DNA of 33,633 nt, taken from assembly GCA_001304015.1 (NCBI GenBank), contig LJUY01000023.1, forward strand, positions 1 through 33,633. The letters run 5' to 3'. The position numbers and the translations under genes are program-made. The notes under the pieces are model-generated. The model did not search any database and was not told where the DNA came from. It worked only from the letters and a program-made list of their open reading frames with translations. Source of the stretch: a candidate division Zixibacteria bacterium SM23_81 (GTDB lineage: Bacteria > SM23-81). Positions 24,562 through 32,995 of the stretch are shown one piece after another (the stretch's first letter is position 1; each line of letters starts with the position of its first letter).

Positions 24562-26211
24562 TCAACGGCCGGCTCCTTTGGATCGAATGACCGTGTCCTT
24601 GAGCCAATTTTGATCATCCCGTTGGGGATAATCGATCGTATAATGAAGCCCCCGGCTCTCTTTTCGCATCAGGGCTGATCTGATAACCAGTTCGGCCACG
24701 GTGGCCAAATTACGTAGTTCTATGAGATCACTGGTGACCAGCGTCCGGCGATAGAACTCGTCTATTTCCTGAAGGATAATGTGAATTCTCTGCTTGGCCC
24801 TCTGTAATCTCTTATTGGAGCGTACGATGCCGACATAATCCGTCATCAACAGCTGGATCTCGGCCCTATCGTGAGAGATCACCACCCATTCTTCGCTGTC
24901 GAAAGTCCCCTCCTCACTCCAGGGTGGAATATCTGGAAAACTGAACTGGCCTGTAGGACCGACCTCCTGAATGGCCTTCTGGACAGCCCGATGTGCGAAA
25001 ACCACTGCTTCCAGAAGCGAATTGCTGGCCAATCTGTTGGCACCATGAACGCCTGCGTGGGCCACTTCTCCGCAGGCATACAAACTCTGGATGTCCGCCT
25101 GTCCCTCTAGGTTCACCACCACACCCCCGCACATGTAATGGGCCGCAGGCACCACAGGGATCCAGGATTTCGCGATGTCGATCCCCAGGGAAAGGCATTG
25201 ACCGTATATATGGGGAAATCTTTTCCTCGTAAAGTCAGCATCCAGGTGGGTCACGTCCAAAAATACGCACTCTTCACCGCTCCTCTTCAGCTCCTGGTCG
25301 ATGGCCCTGGCGACCACATCTCGAGGCGCTAAGTCCCCCTTGGGATGGTAGTTCTTCATGAAATCCCGACCATCGGCCAGCCTTAATATCCCGCCTTCCC
25401 CTCGCACGGCCTCTGAGATGAGGAAAGCCATCGTACCTGGATGGTAAAGGCTGGTGGGATGAAACTGCATGAACTCCAAATTAGCCACCTCGGCCCCGGC
25501 TCTATAGGCCATGGCCAAGCCGTCTCCGGTGGCAATTTTAGGGTTGGTGGTGTGTGAATAGAGCTGGCCAACTCCGCCAGACGCAAGGAGGGTGACTTTA
25601 GCGAGAAACCTTTTGACCTTTTGGCTCTCGATGTCCAACACGTATGCGCCCCAGCAATGTAGTTTACCCCGCGGAGTTCTCGCCTCGCCCCTGAGATGAT
25701 GTTCGGTAATCAAGTCAACGGCGATATGGTTCTCATAGATGCGAACATTTTCACTTTCTTTCGCTCGCTCTAACAAAACTCGCTCTATCTCTCTGCCCGT
25801 CATGTCAGCGGCATGAACGATGCGGTTGCGAGAGTGCCCACCCTCCCTTCCTAAATCCAAAACCTCCTCGCCAGACTCGGCCTTGCGTCTGCTGAACTGC
25901 ACCCCCCAGCTCATCAACTCCCTGATTCTTTCTGGGCCCTCCCGCACCACCAACTCCACCGCCTCCCGACGGCTCAGTCCGGCCCCCCCCTTCATGGTGT
26001 CCTCTATGTGCAGCTCAAAAGTATCCTGGGTTGATACCACCGAGGCGATGCCGCCCTGAGCATAGTTGGTATTTGACTCGGCCTCCTCCTTCTTGGTGAT
26101 CACCGCCACCGTCCCATGTTGACTGACCTTCAGTGCAAAGGAGAGGCCAGCAATCCCGCTGCCGATGACCAGAAAATCGGCCTGAACGATATCCAATTCA
26201 CTGGGCTGCAA
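24562..26211 (-). CDS. nadB: L-aspartate oxidase
   Basis: FAD enzyme oxidising L-aspartate to iminoaspartate for quinolinate and NAD synthesis. The 549-residue protein has the N-terminal FAD loop LVIGSGIAGLSFALK, the ESNTNYAQGGIASV block, ASGGVGQLYSHTTNP, and the substrate-site FMQFHPTSLYHPG and ISEAVRGEGGIL segments. HYMCGGVVVN and ACGEVAHAGVHGANRLASNS complete the flavin domain; a helical C-terminal domain follows. The start is TTG 26211 with GGAGG 5 bases upstream. NadA and NadC are not in the window. It follows uppP by 44 bases; the two are probably co-transcribed but functionally unrelated. Confidence 0.96.
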   Translation of the reverse strand: MQPSELDIVQADFLVIGSGIAGLSFALKVSQHGTVAVITKKEEAESNTNYAQGGIASVVSTQDTFELHIEDTMKGGAGLSRREAVELVVREGPERIRELMSWGVQFSRRKAESGEEVLDLGREGGHSRNRIVHAADMTGREIERVLLERAKESENVRIYENHIAVDLITEHHLRGEARTPRGKLHCWGAYVLDIESQKVKRFLAKVTLLASGGVGQLYSHTTNPKIATGDGLAMAYRAGAEVANLEFMQFHPTSLYHPGTMAFLISEAVRGEGGILRLADGRDFMKNYHPKGDLAPRDVVARAIDQELKRSGEECVFLDVTHLDADFTRKRFPHIYGQCLSLGIDIAKSWIPVVPAAHYMCGGVVVNLEGQADIQSLYACGEVAHAGVHGANRLASNSLLEAVVFAHRAVQKAIQEVGPTGQFSFPDIPPWSEEGTFDSEEWVVISHDRAEIQLLMTDYVGIVRSNKRLQRAKQRIHIILQEIDEFYRRTLVTSDLIELRNLATVAELVIRSALMRKESRGLHYTIDYPQRDDQNWLKDTVIRSKGAGR

Positions 26212-26255
26212 TTAAACCTCCCGCATTAGCGATAGGTCTAAGAAACGAACCGAAG

Positions 26256-27053
26256 CTAGAGGCCGAATACCAGAGCCAATAAGCCCACGGTCCAGCAGTA
26301 GAAAGCGAAATAGCTAAGCTTGCCCCTGCGCACCACTCGGAGAAGAAACTTGATGGCCGCATAGCCAGAGAGATAGGCAGCTAGCGTGCCCAGGCATAAA
26401 GAAACTAGAGCTGCGGTGGAGGGAGGCGACTTCAACAAATCGACGGTCTTGAGAGCGGTGGCACCCAAAATGGCCGGCAAGGCCAGTAAAAAGGAGAACT
26501 CCACGGCCTTGCCTCTTTCCACCTTCTGAAATAACGCGGCGCCGATAGTGGCACCCGACCGAGAGATGCCCGGCAGGATGGCCAGTGCCTGGGCGCAGCC
26601 AACCAGGAGGGACTCCCGGATGCTCACGAACCTTTTCCCCGATGCAACGTAACGGGTTAGCCAGAGGATCAGGCCGGTGAGCAGAAGCATGATAGAGACG
26701 AAGATTGTGCTGGAAAAAACCTCCTCCACTCCCTCCTGAAAGAGGAGACCCATGATGGCCGCCGGGATAGATCCTATCAAGATAAGGACCACTAGCCTCA
26801 AATGAGGGTCTCCTGGAACACCGCGCCTCAGCATAAAGAACCCGCATGAGATAGCCATTCGCCGAATATGCGTCCAGAAGGCGGTCACTGTGGCCATAAG
26901 AGTTCCAAAATGGACGAAGATCACGAAGGTCAGGTCATCTCCACGGAGACCCAGAAGGCGTTCGGCCAAAACCAAGTGACCCGAGCTGCTGATGGGCAAA
27001 AACTCGGTAAGACCCTGCAATAGACCCAGAAGAAGAGAGTGGAAAGCCGACAC
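26256..27053 (-). CDS. uppP: Undecaprenyl-diphosphatase
   Basis: Integral membrane phosphatase (UppP/BacA) recycling undecaprenyl diphosphate, the lipid carrier for cell-wall and O-antigen synthesis; it also confers bacitracin tolerance. The 265-residue protein has the first signature LLGLLQGLTEFLPISSSGHL with the catalytic Glu, and the second, LPGISRSGATIGAAL, with the SRS residues. About eight membrane segments are visible. The start is GTG 27053 with AGGGAGG four bases upstream. It begins divergently from the plus-strand CsgG-like gene. Confidence 0.95.
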   Translation of the reverse strand: MSAFHSLLLGLLQGLTEFLPISSSGHLVLAERLLGLRGDDLTFVIFVHFGTLMATVTAFWTHIRRMAISCGFFMLRRGVPGDPHLRLVVLILIGSIPAAIMGLLFQEGVEEVFSSTIFVSIMLLLTGLILWLTRYVASGKRFVSIRESLLVGCAQALAILPGISRSGATIGAALFQKVERGKAVEFSFLLALPAILGATALKTVDLLKSPPSTAALVSLCLGTLAAYLSGYAAIKFLLRVVRRGKLSYFAFYCWTVGLLALVFGL

Positions 27054-27140
27054 GCCACCTCCCTACGCATTTTTAAAAACCAAGATGGCTTTAAATTACG
27101 GAGAGGGAGGTGAAAAGGCAAGGAAAAGTTAAAAAAAGGC

Positions 27141-27169
27141 TTGACAACGGTCTTTTGATGAGTTAATCT
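27141..27169 (+). promoter_or_regulatory. Sigma-70-type promoter for the CsgG-like/barrel gene
   Basis: TTGACA (27141-27146, perfect) and TAATCT (27164-27169) with a 17-base spacer. The -10 keeps the three most conserved positions. The GTG start at 27226 follows about 56 bases later after AGGAGG. Confidence 0.6.
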
Positions 27170-27225
27170 GTAGCTCACATTTATCACGCGGGGACGAAGT
27201 GTAATCACTTGCTTAGGAGGCACTC

Positions 27226-28293
27226 GTGAAATCTTCAAACAGAATAATCCATGCAGCCGTGATATTCTTTTCCCTCCTCTGTGTTCTTATCGCTGTCCCT
27301 CAGGTCTCTCAAGGTCAGCAGAAATTGAAGGTGGTCGTATTCGCTGCCCAATCCATCGGCGTCGACGAGGCCACCGTTTTAACCACCTCTCAGCTTCTAC
27401 GCAATGACCTTGCTGCTACCGGGAAATTCTCAGTCATGGAGGAAGGCCGGGTGGAAAACTTGCTGGGAGAGACACCCAACTGTTACGATTCCCAATGTGC
27501 CATGGAGATAGGCCAACGGCTGGGTGTGGATAAAGCAGTGGTTGGGAGCCTGAGCCGGTTGGGCGAGAAAATTATCGTCGAGCTCCGGTTGGTGGACGTG
27601 GTTTCCGGAAATGTGGAATTTAGCGATCGCATGGCCTCAAGCACCGTGGAGGACCTGGACACCGTCACCAAGCGTCTCGCCACAGGGATTGCCACCGGGA
27701 AGCCTTCGGAGAAAACGGTAGAAATAGGGGCCATCACAGAGGTGGAGACTCGAGAACCCCGCAGGCGCAAAAATTTCTTCACCGTGGGAGGCAAGGTCGG
27801 CTACCTGTTCCCTAGTGGCGATTCGTGGGGTGAGGCGAATAAGTTGTTGTGTCTGGACTGGGTTACCTGGTACGAAACGCCCACCTTCATGGTGGAGTCC
27901 ATAGTGGGATGGCGCTATCAGGTCGATGAGGACAATGGCGCCTACGATGTCCCCATCGATTTCTCCATCTTTTACATTCCCGGTAAGTCAGACTTCACCC
28001 CGTATCTGGGCGGGGGTTTTGGAATTCACTGGGTGGCAGCTTTACCATGGGGTGAGGATCAGGTACAAGACGAAGATGAGCGCATCACAAACAACGGTCT
28101 CGCCCTGAACGTTGGCGGCGGGTTGATGGGTTTCCGGACCTACGACTTTCGCTTCGTCGTCGATTTAAGATACACCGTAGTCTTCGCCGAACTGGGTGAC
28201 CAGGATACCCATTCGGGCATCAGCCTCACCTTCGGCATCACCAGCCCCCGCAGAGAGGGAGAGTCTCGCGGCTGCTGCATCTTCAATTTCTAA
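27226..28293 (+). CDS. CsgG/TolB-N-like domain fused to a C-terminal beta-barrel
   Basis: 355 residues. A signal peptide (about 1-30, core AAVIFFSLLCVLIAV) is followed by a domain of about 125 residues: KVVVFAAQSIGVDEATVLTT, LRNDLAATGKFSVMEEGRV, a disulfide-ready C...C in NCYDSQCAMEIGQRLGVDKA, VVGSLSRLGEKIIVELRLVD. This resembles the CsgG/FlgO/TolB-N nucleic-acid-lyase-like fold used in outer-membrane assemblies. A basic linker (REPRRRKN) leads to a predicted barrel with TPYLGGGFGIHWV, ending CCIFNF. GTG 27226 has AGGAGG five bases upstream. The barrel motif recurs in the two small barrel proteins of this locus, so they are probably related. Confidence 0.75.
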   Translation: MKSSNRIIHAAVIFFSLLCVLIAVPQVSQGQQKLKVVVFAAQSIGVDEATVLTTSQLLRNDLAATGKFSVMEEGRVENLLGETPNCYDSQCAMEIGQRLGVDKAVVGSLSRLGEKIIVELRLVDVVSGNVEFSDRMASSTVEDLDTVTKRLATGIATGKPSEKTVEIGAITEVETREPRRRKNFFTVGGKVGYLFPSGDSWGEANKLLCLDWVTWYETPTFMVESIVGWRYQVDEDNGAYDVPIDFSIFYIPGKSDFTPYLGGGFGIHWVAALPWGEDQVQDEDERITNNGLALNVGGGLMGFRTYDFRFVVDLRYTVVFAELGDQDTHSGISLTFGITSPRREGESRGCCIFNF

Positions 28294-28310
28294 CTACATT
28301 CGCTAACATC

Positions 28311-28350
28311 TGGCACCTCGGCTGCACCGAGGCGGCGCCACTTCTTTTTT
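28311..28350 (+). terminator. Probable Rho-independent terminator
   Basis: CCTCGG (28316-28321) and CCGAGG (28327-28332) form a GC-rich stem with loop CTGCA, extended by TGGC/GCCA outside. CTTC and six T (28345-28350) follow. It separates the CsgG-like gene from the YidD-fusion gene, whose ATG is only 11 bases further on. Confidence 0.65.
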
Positions 28351-28361
28351 CCCGGACATTC

Positions 28362-30509
28362 ATGTCATCCGCAATCAAACAGGAGAGGCCCCGGAGAATC
28401 CTTTGGGGCCTCTTCTCAATGCTGGTTCTCCTTCTTGTCCTTTCTCAAACAGGGCTCTCAGAGGGGAGCAGCGCCCCAGAATCTGACAGCCTCTCCCAAA
28501 TTGTCTCCCCCAACTCCGCGGAGGAACTTCCGACACCCTCACCACTCATCTGGCCTGCGGTGATAGGTCTTTCCCTCTACCAGAAGATTCTCTCCCCCCA
28601 ACAGGGTCAAGTCTGCGCCTTTCAGCCCACCTGTTCCCACTTCGCCCAAAAGGCTCTCCGAAAATACGGGTTGCTCCAGGGCGCCCTGATGACCTCGGAT
28701 CGGCTCCAACGGTGTCACCAGTGCGCCGCGGGACATTATCCCCAAACGAAAACGGGACTATGCCATGATCCCATAGAAAACCACCATCTCTGGGGAGCCA
28801 TCCAGCCTGCTCCCTTCCCTCTCCCGGAATTGTCAACCCCCGCTTCTTCGAGCGCAGGAGGGGAAAAAGCCACTCATCTGGCTTTTGCTGACCATCTTTG
28901 CACGACGGGAGATAACCGACGAGCTTATGTCCAATATCTCGGTTTTGCACGAAGCTCTCCTCAGGATCCACGGTCCGGCTCGGCTCGACTGCGAGCCGGC
29001 ATCTGCCTCCAGAAAATGGATCAGTGGCAAATGGCCACAGACCTTTTCGCAAACCTGGCCTCTCAGGAAGCTGGCTCTTCTCTTGGGGAGGAGGCAACTT
29101 TTCAGATGGCCCTGAGCCAACTTCAGGCCGGCGATCAGACCGGGTCCTTAAAGACCCTCAAATCTCTGCAGGGCACATCGCAGGGTGATCGAGCGAGCCT
29201 GCTGGCCGGTTGGATTCGACTACAGCATGGAGAGTGGGCTGGTGCCAGATCTTCCGGGCAGAGGGCGATGACCTCATCCCGCAAGGTGATCTCTCAAGCT
29301 GGCCGGCAGGTGTTGGAAACAGCGACCCGAGGAACACAGTTGCCCCATCGAATCCCTCTGCTGGCGGCCTTGTTCTCTGCCATCGTTCCGGGTTCTGGGA
29401 AATGGTACGCTGGCAAGCCCATGGACGGACTTTACTCGCTCCTTCTAGTAGGCTCTGCGGCCACCATCGCCTACGCTTACGAGGACGACCATCAGAGAGC
29501 GAAAAGCGCTGTTTTTGGTTCATTGGGTCTGTTCTTTTACCTGGGTAACATCTTTGGCTCGGCATCGGAGGCCAAAAGGTTCAACCTCCGCGTTCACGAA
29601 AATCTTCTCCAACACCAGTGGGTGTCTGCTTATCCCGAAAGATGGCTGTGGGAATTTCGGAATATAGCTGGTTCAGGAAGGTCCTGCACAGCAGGAAAAG
29701 GAAGCCTGGACGTGGCCGAAAATTTATTCCAAAAGGGCCAATACGATGAGGCTATCACCGAGTATAAGCGGCACCTGTTCCATTTTCCAGAGGATCCCCA
29801 GCGAGGCGTTGTCCTCTATAAAACCGGAATATCTTTTTTGAACAATGCGCAGTGGGACCATGCCAGAGCTCATCTGAGCGCGGCGGAAAAACAGGCTGGC
29901 CCAGACGAGAGACTTCGATATCAATCCCAACTCCGGATTGGGCAGAGCTTTCTCAGCCAGAACCGTCCGGAGCAGGCTAAAGAGGTTCTACGGGACCTTC
30001 TCAGGGATCCCATAGTGGCGAGGGAAAAGGATCGAGTAGCAGAGGTGCAATACTGGTTAGGTACCTGTGCTCTGAAAAGCGGAGACTGGGTGGAAGCCCT
30101 GGGCACCTTTCACTGGTTAGAAAGAGAGGTCTCCGAAGGCGCTTTTGCCTCCCAGGGGCAGCAGCTATCCAGAGCCGCTCAGGAGGGCTATCAGCTATCC
30201 CACAGATCCCCCACCCTGGCGGCAGTTTTCTCCACCGTCATTCCGGGAAGCGGGCAGATTTACTGTGGCCACCTTTGGGATGGCTTATTTTCCCTGGCCC
30301 TCAATGCCTCGGTGGGTTATCTAACGGTAGATGCCTTTGGGGACGGCCGCCGGTTGGACGGGGTGCTCTTGGCCTCTTTGCTATGGTCCCGGTTCTATTT
30401 CGGTGGGCAGAAGAACGCAGCCAGATATGCCCGGGAATATAATCGCAGAGTGTTGGAAGAGCATCTGAGAAGATATCAGTCTCTGATAATTCCCCACTAC
30501 CTTGATTAA
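28362..30509 (+). CDS. YidD-domain, TPR-like and double DUF5683-like membrane protein (fusion)
   Basis: 715 residues. Residues 13-32 are a hydrophobic signal or anchor. Residues 66-122 match YidD (DUF37): LYQKILSPQQGQVCAFQPTC then SHFAQKALRKYGLLQGAL and RLQRCH, with C85, C91, C118 and extra C121 and C134. TPR/Sel1-like helical repeats run over about 170-325. Residues 328-412 form a membrane module with PGSGKWYAGKPMDGLYSLLL and FYLGNIFGSASEAKRFN. More TPR-like helices span 447-610 (AENLFQKGQYDEAITEYKRH). A second copy of the module covers 612-700 (HRSPTLAAVFSTVIPGSGQI, DGLFSLALNAS, ARYAREYN). YidD normally stands alone next to yidC and aids membrane-protein insertion, so a chaperone role is possible. 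No clear ribosome site precedes ATG 28362. Confidence 0.82.
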   Translation: MSSAIKQERPRRILWGLFSMLVLLLVLSQTGLSEGSSAPESDSLSQIVSPNSAEELPTPSPLIWPAVIGLSLYQKILSPQQGQVCAFQPTCSHFAQKALRKYGLLQGALMTSDRLQRCHQCAAGHYPQTKTGLCHDPIENHHLWGAIQPAPFPLPELSTPASSSAGGEKATHLAFADHLCTTGDNRRAYVQYLGFARSSPQDPRSGSARLRAGICLQKMDQWQMATDLFANLASQEAGSSLGEEATFQMALSQLQAGDQTGSLKTLKSLQGTSQGDRASLLAGWIRLQHGEWAGARSSGQRAMTSSRKVISQAGRQVLETATRGTQLPHRIPLLAALFSAIVPGSGKWYAGKPMDGLYSLLLVGSAATIAYAYEDDHQRAKSAVFGSLGLFFYLGNIFGSASEAKRFNLRVHENLLQHQWVSAYPERWLWEFRNIAGSGRSCTAGKGSLDVAENLFQKGQYDEAITEYKRHLFHFPEDPQRGVVLYKTGISFLNNAQWDHARAHLSAAEKQAGPDERLRYQSQLRIGQSFLSQNRPEQAKEVLRDLLRDPIVAREKDRVAEVQYWLGTCALKSGDWVEALGTFHWLEREVSEGAFASQGQQLSRAAQEGYQLSHRSPTLAAVFSTVIPGSGQIYCGHLWDGLFSLALNASVGYLTVDAFGDGRRLDGVLLASLLWSRFYFGGQKNAARYAREYNRRVLEEHLRRYQSLIIPHYLD

Positions 30510-30585
30510 AAAACCTGGAGCCACATGGATCATACGCTCCTCCGAAAAACTAGTGATCTTTCTATTCCACAAATCTATAGAGAAA

Positions 30586-30611
30586 GGCTCTGATCGCTCA
30601 GAGCCCTTTTT
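30586..30611 (+). terminator. Rho-independent terminator after the YidD-fusion gene
   Basis: GGCTCTGA (30586-30593), loop TCGC, TCAGAGCC (30598-30605), C, then five T (30607-30611). It lies about 77 bases after the stop codon and just before the convergent barrel gene end at 30633. Confidence 0.85.
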
Positions 30612-30632
30612 GAGTAGTCTTTATAATTTTTG

Positions 30633-31268
30633 TCAACGCTTTAACGAATACATCACCCCGAAGAAGATGCCGAAATTGCTGGGATCATTGATAGTGTACC
30701 TTATCTCCACATCCCCCCTCATCTGCGGAGAAAACCTACCTTCAACACCTCCGATCCCATGAAGGCCTGGGTGGACGCCGCTTTTTTCCCAATCATCGTA
30801 TGGGGCATCGCGGCTGAATTCTCTTTCCTCCCTCACCAGGTGAAAGCCAAAACCACCACCGGCATATGGAATTATAGAACCTTCGGCTGCCAAAGCATGC
30901 TTGACAGTCAATCCAAAAGAAAGATCGCGGTTGTATCTCTCACAAGGAAAATTCCGATGTCTACTATCCTGGCTCTTTGACCAATAGTCTAAGTTCCCCT
31001 CAAGTCTGAGAGTCGGTGTGATGGTGCCCAGGTCAACGTGCAAACCGAAGCCTACCGTAGATTTAATATTTTCATCGGGGTCTACCAATCCTATCTTCCC
31101 GCCAATCCCTGAAAAATCAACGTTCATGCTACCCTGGCTAGATTCAGATTTTTCTGTTTCTCGCAATTGAATTTCCTGGCCACCAGAACTGTCTCCGGCC
31201 AGAGCCGGATTCACGGACATGAAACAGATGAGAGCCAGAATCAAAAAGGAGAAGGACGTTTTCCTCAA
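30633..31268 (-). CDS. Small outer-membrane beta-barrel protein (paralogue A)
   Basis: 211 residues with the signal peptide MRKTSFSFLILALICFMSV to NPALAG. The mature part starts with a polar, low-complexity stretch (about 25-45) and then barrel-like strands. It contains IGGKIGLVDPDENIKSTVGF, LRLEGNLDYW, IIPYAGGGFGFHLV and a C-terminal GIFFGVMYSLKR. The PY-x-GGG-x-G-x-H motif and the VDP(D/N)-near-start pattern are shared with the next gene, and the motif also with the barrel of the 355-residue protein at 27226. The start is TTG 31268 with GGAGGTGA five bases upstream. Function unknown. Confidence 0.78.
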   Translation of the reverse strand: MRKTSFSFLILALICFMSVNPALAGDSSGGQEIQLRETEKSESSQGSMNVDFSGIGGKIGLVDPDENIKSTVGFGLHVDLGTITPTLRLEGNLDYWSKSQDSRHRNFPCERYNRDLSFGLTVKHALAAEGSIIPYAGGGFGFHLVREEREFSRDAPYDDWEKSGVHPGLHGIGGVEGRFSPQMRGDVEIRYTINDPSNFGIFFGVMYSLKR

Positions 31269-31376
31269 CTTTCACCTCCAGAGCGGAACTTCAAAATGTA
31301 CACTCATCAGGAAATCCGCTGTGGCTTCAGCGCACGATTCATCTCCCTTCCAATAAGAGCCAGCGGAGGGAGACGC

Positions 31377-31988
31377 TCATGGCATCTTGAGGGTCAGGCC
31401 CGCATAAAAGGCATTTTCTGATGTCGTTTCATCTTCGGTGAAGATGAGGGTGCGACGGCCCTCGGCGAATATCTCCAAGGGAAATAGTGGAAAGCTCAGG
31501 GCCAGGCCGGCGAGACCATGAATCCCCGCTTTGGACTCGTCGAAATCGGAGTCGATGGGAACTGTAGTCTGCAGCTCCGGCAAATCCACCGTCGAGGCCA
31601 TAAAGTGTATTCCCAGACCACCCCCGAGATAGGGTTTGATGGGAACTGCAACTATAGAGAAGTTGTATTTAGCTGTACCATTCAAGGAAACAAGATGATA
31701 AGTCGCCTCGGCACTTTGCTCCCCCACTCCTGGGACGGGAAAGCTGAAGTCATACTTTTTTCTGGCATACTCGGCGCTTGCCTCCAAGTCGAGGATCGGC
31801 AGGGTGCCGACTCTCAGGTGAGCACCCAACATGGTGACTCCAGTTAAGGATTTTTCCGTGTTGGGGTCATCAACGCTGACCGTGCCCCCCCGTAGGCCGA
31901 AGCCCAATCCCACCAAGGCTTGTGAGGGTGCGACGCTCAGAAACAAGAAGATCGACAGAATTACGATACACCACAGAGACCGCTTCAT
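31377..31988 (-). CDS. Small outer-membrane beta-barrel protein (paralogue B)
   Basis: 203 residues with signal peptide MKRSLWCIVILSIFLFLSVA to PSQA. The barrel has GFGLRGGTVSVDDPNTEKSL, LDLEASAEYARKKYDF, IKPYLGGGLGIHFM, GIHGLAGLALSF and a C-terminal AFYAGLTLKMP. It is about the same size as the neighbouring gene at 30633 and shares its strand order and PYLGGG motif, so the two look like a diverged tandem duplication. ATG 31988 has GGGGG nine bases upstream; the reading frame above is open much further but overlaps the kinase gene. A strong promoter lies just before it. Confidence 0.8.
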   Translation of the reverse strand: MKRSLWCIVILSIFLFLSVAPSQALVGLGFGLRGGTVSVDDPNTEKSLTGVTMLGAHLRVGTLPILDLEASAEYARKKYDFSFPVPGVGEQSAEATYHLVSLNGTAKYNFSIVAVPIKPYLGGGLGIHFMASTVDLPELQTTVPIDSDFDESKAGIHGLAGLALSFPLFPLEIFAEGRRTLIFTEDETTSENAFYAGLTLKMP

Positions 31989-32037
31989 ATTCAAGCCCCC
32001 TTTACCGTGAACTTCTGAATTCTTATAGTCAGATGCC

Positions 32038-32066
32038 ATAATAATACCAGAGTCCCATCTTGTCAA
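32038..32066 (-). promoter_or_regulatory. Strong sigma-70-type promoter for barrel paralogue B
   Basis: On the minus strand TTGACA (32066-32061, perfect) and TATTAT (32043-32038, five of six) with a 17-base spacer. The TGA stop codon of the upstream kinase gene lies inside the -35 box. Confidence 0.82.
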
Positions 32067-32995
32067 TAACTTTTTAGCAACCCCTCTGCCCCAATGTTCT
32101 GCAAAGCCTCCAAACTCTCGATGCCGCTGAGGCCGCACTTCATTCCCGCAGCCTGATTGGCAAATCGGCTGGCTCTCTGGGCATCGCCCGATTTGACGTG
32201 CTCTGACACAAACGCGGCCAGAAACACGTCCCCGCAACCGGTGGTGTCGATGACTGCTGAGGGAGGGTACGAGCTGAAACGCTGTATGCGAATGTCCTCG
32301 CCCGAACCGGTGACCACCAGAGATCCTTCCGAGCCTAAGGTGAGCAGTAAGATAGACGGCCCAGCCGCCATGACCGTGCGGCCGAAGGATAGAAGCTCCT
32401 CTTCCGACCAAACCTGGCTTCCCGAGATCAGCTTGGCCTCCCCACGATTCACTTGGACCACGTCAGCCTGGGCTACCCAATCTTGCCAATGGGGAATCTG
32501 ACGCCAGAATCGTCGTCCCTCTCCGTCAATTCCCAGACACAGACTGTGGATGTCCATGTAGATGGTGGCCTTGGTGTGGGCTCGTATGAGCTTCATGGTC
32601 TCTAGAGAAAGATCTCTTCCGGAGATGAAATTCACCAAGAAAAAGTCGACGGCCAAAAAAGGACTGATCTGCTTAAAGCTCAGGGGCGGTACACCCCCAC
32701 GAAGCACCTCCTCCCTATCGCTCTCTGAGTAATATGTCAAAAAGGCGTGATTGTTTTTCTCCCGGACAAGAGAGATTCCCTCCCTGGAGATCCTGGGATG
32801 GCGTGACAGTATGGCCATAACTGGCCCCGATACATCTCGGCCAAGGTTGACTACCGGGAAAACCGTTGTCCCCGCCTCGGCCAGCAGAGCCAAGGGAACG
32901 ATGCTGTATAACAAACCCCCATAACTCTCCCTTTTCTGACCGTTCGGAAAAAGGATGGTATCCCGGTTGACGGTGCCGACGACGGCAATCTTCAT
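32063..32995 (-). CDS. PfkB-family carbohydrate kinase
   Basis: 310 residues of the ribokinase/PfkB fold. It starts MKIAVVGTVNRDTI with a glycine pair in the sugar-binding region (ESYGGLLYSI), has VVQVNRGEAKL, LLTLGSEGSLVV, and the family signature IDTTGCGDVFLAAF with the catalytic D256. The substrate is not clear. It overlaps the GT9 glycosyltransferase by four bases (ATGA). Heptose 7-phosphate kinase (HldE N-terminal domain) belongs to the same superfamily, so a link to heptose or LPS is possible, but the sequence is not obviously HldE. Ribose, adenosine or fructose derivatives are equally open. Confidence 0.88.
   Translation of the reverse strand: MKIAVVGTVNRDTILFPNGQKRESYGGLLYSIVPLALLAEAGTTVFPVVNLGRDVSGPVMAILSRHPRISREGISLVREKNNHAFLTYYSESDREEVLRGGVPPLSFKQISPFLAVDFFLVNFISGRDLSLETMKLIRAHTKATIYMDIHSLCLGIDGEGRRFWRQIPHWQDWVAQADVVQVNRGEAKLISGSQVWSEEELLSFGRTVMAAGPSILLLTLGSEGSLVVTGSGEDIRIQRFSSYPPSAVIDTTGCGDVFLAAFVSEHVKSGDAQRASRFANQAAGMKCGLSGIESLEALQNIGAEGLLKSY

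Noticed and set aside
26314-26847. 177-residue minus-strand reading frame in a second frame of uppP
   Set aside because: Shadow of uppP; composition rich in Arg, Gly, Ser and His, no domain.
31989-32411. Long N-terminal extension of barrel paralogue B
   Set aside because: It overlaps the kinase gene; the signal peptide begins at ATG 31988 and a promoter lies in the supposed coding part.
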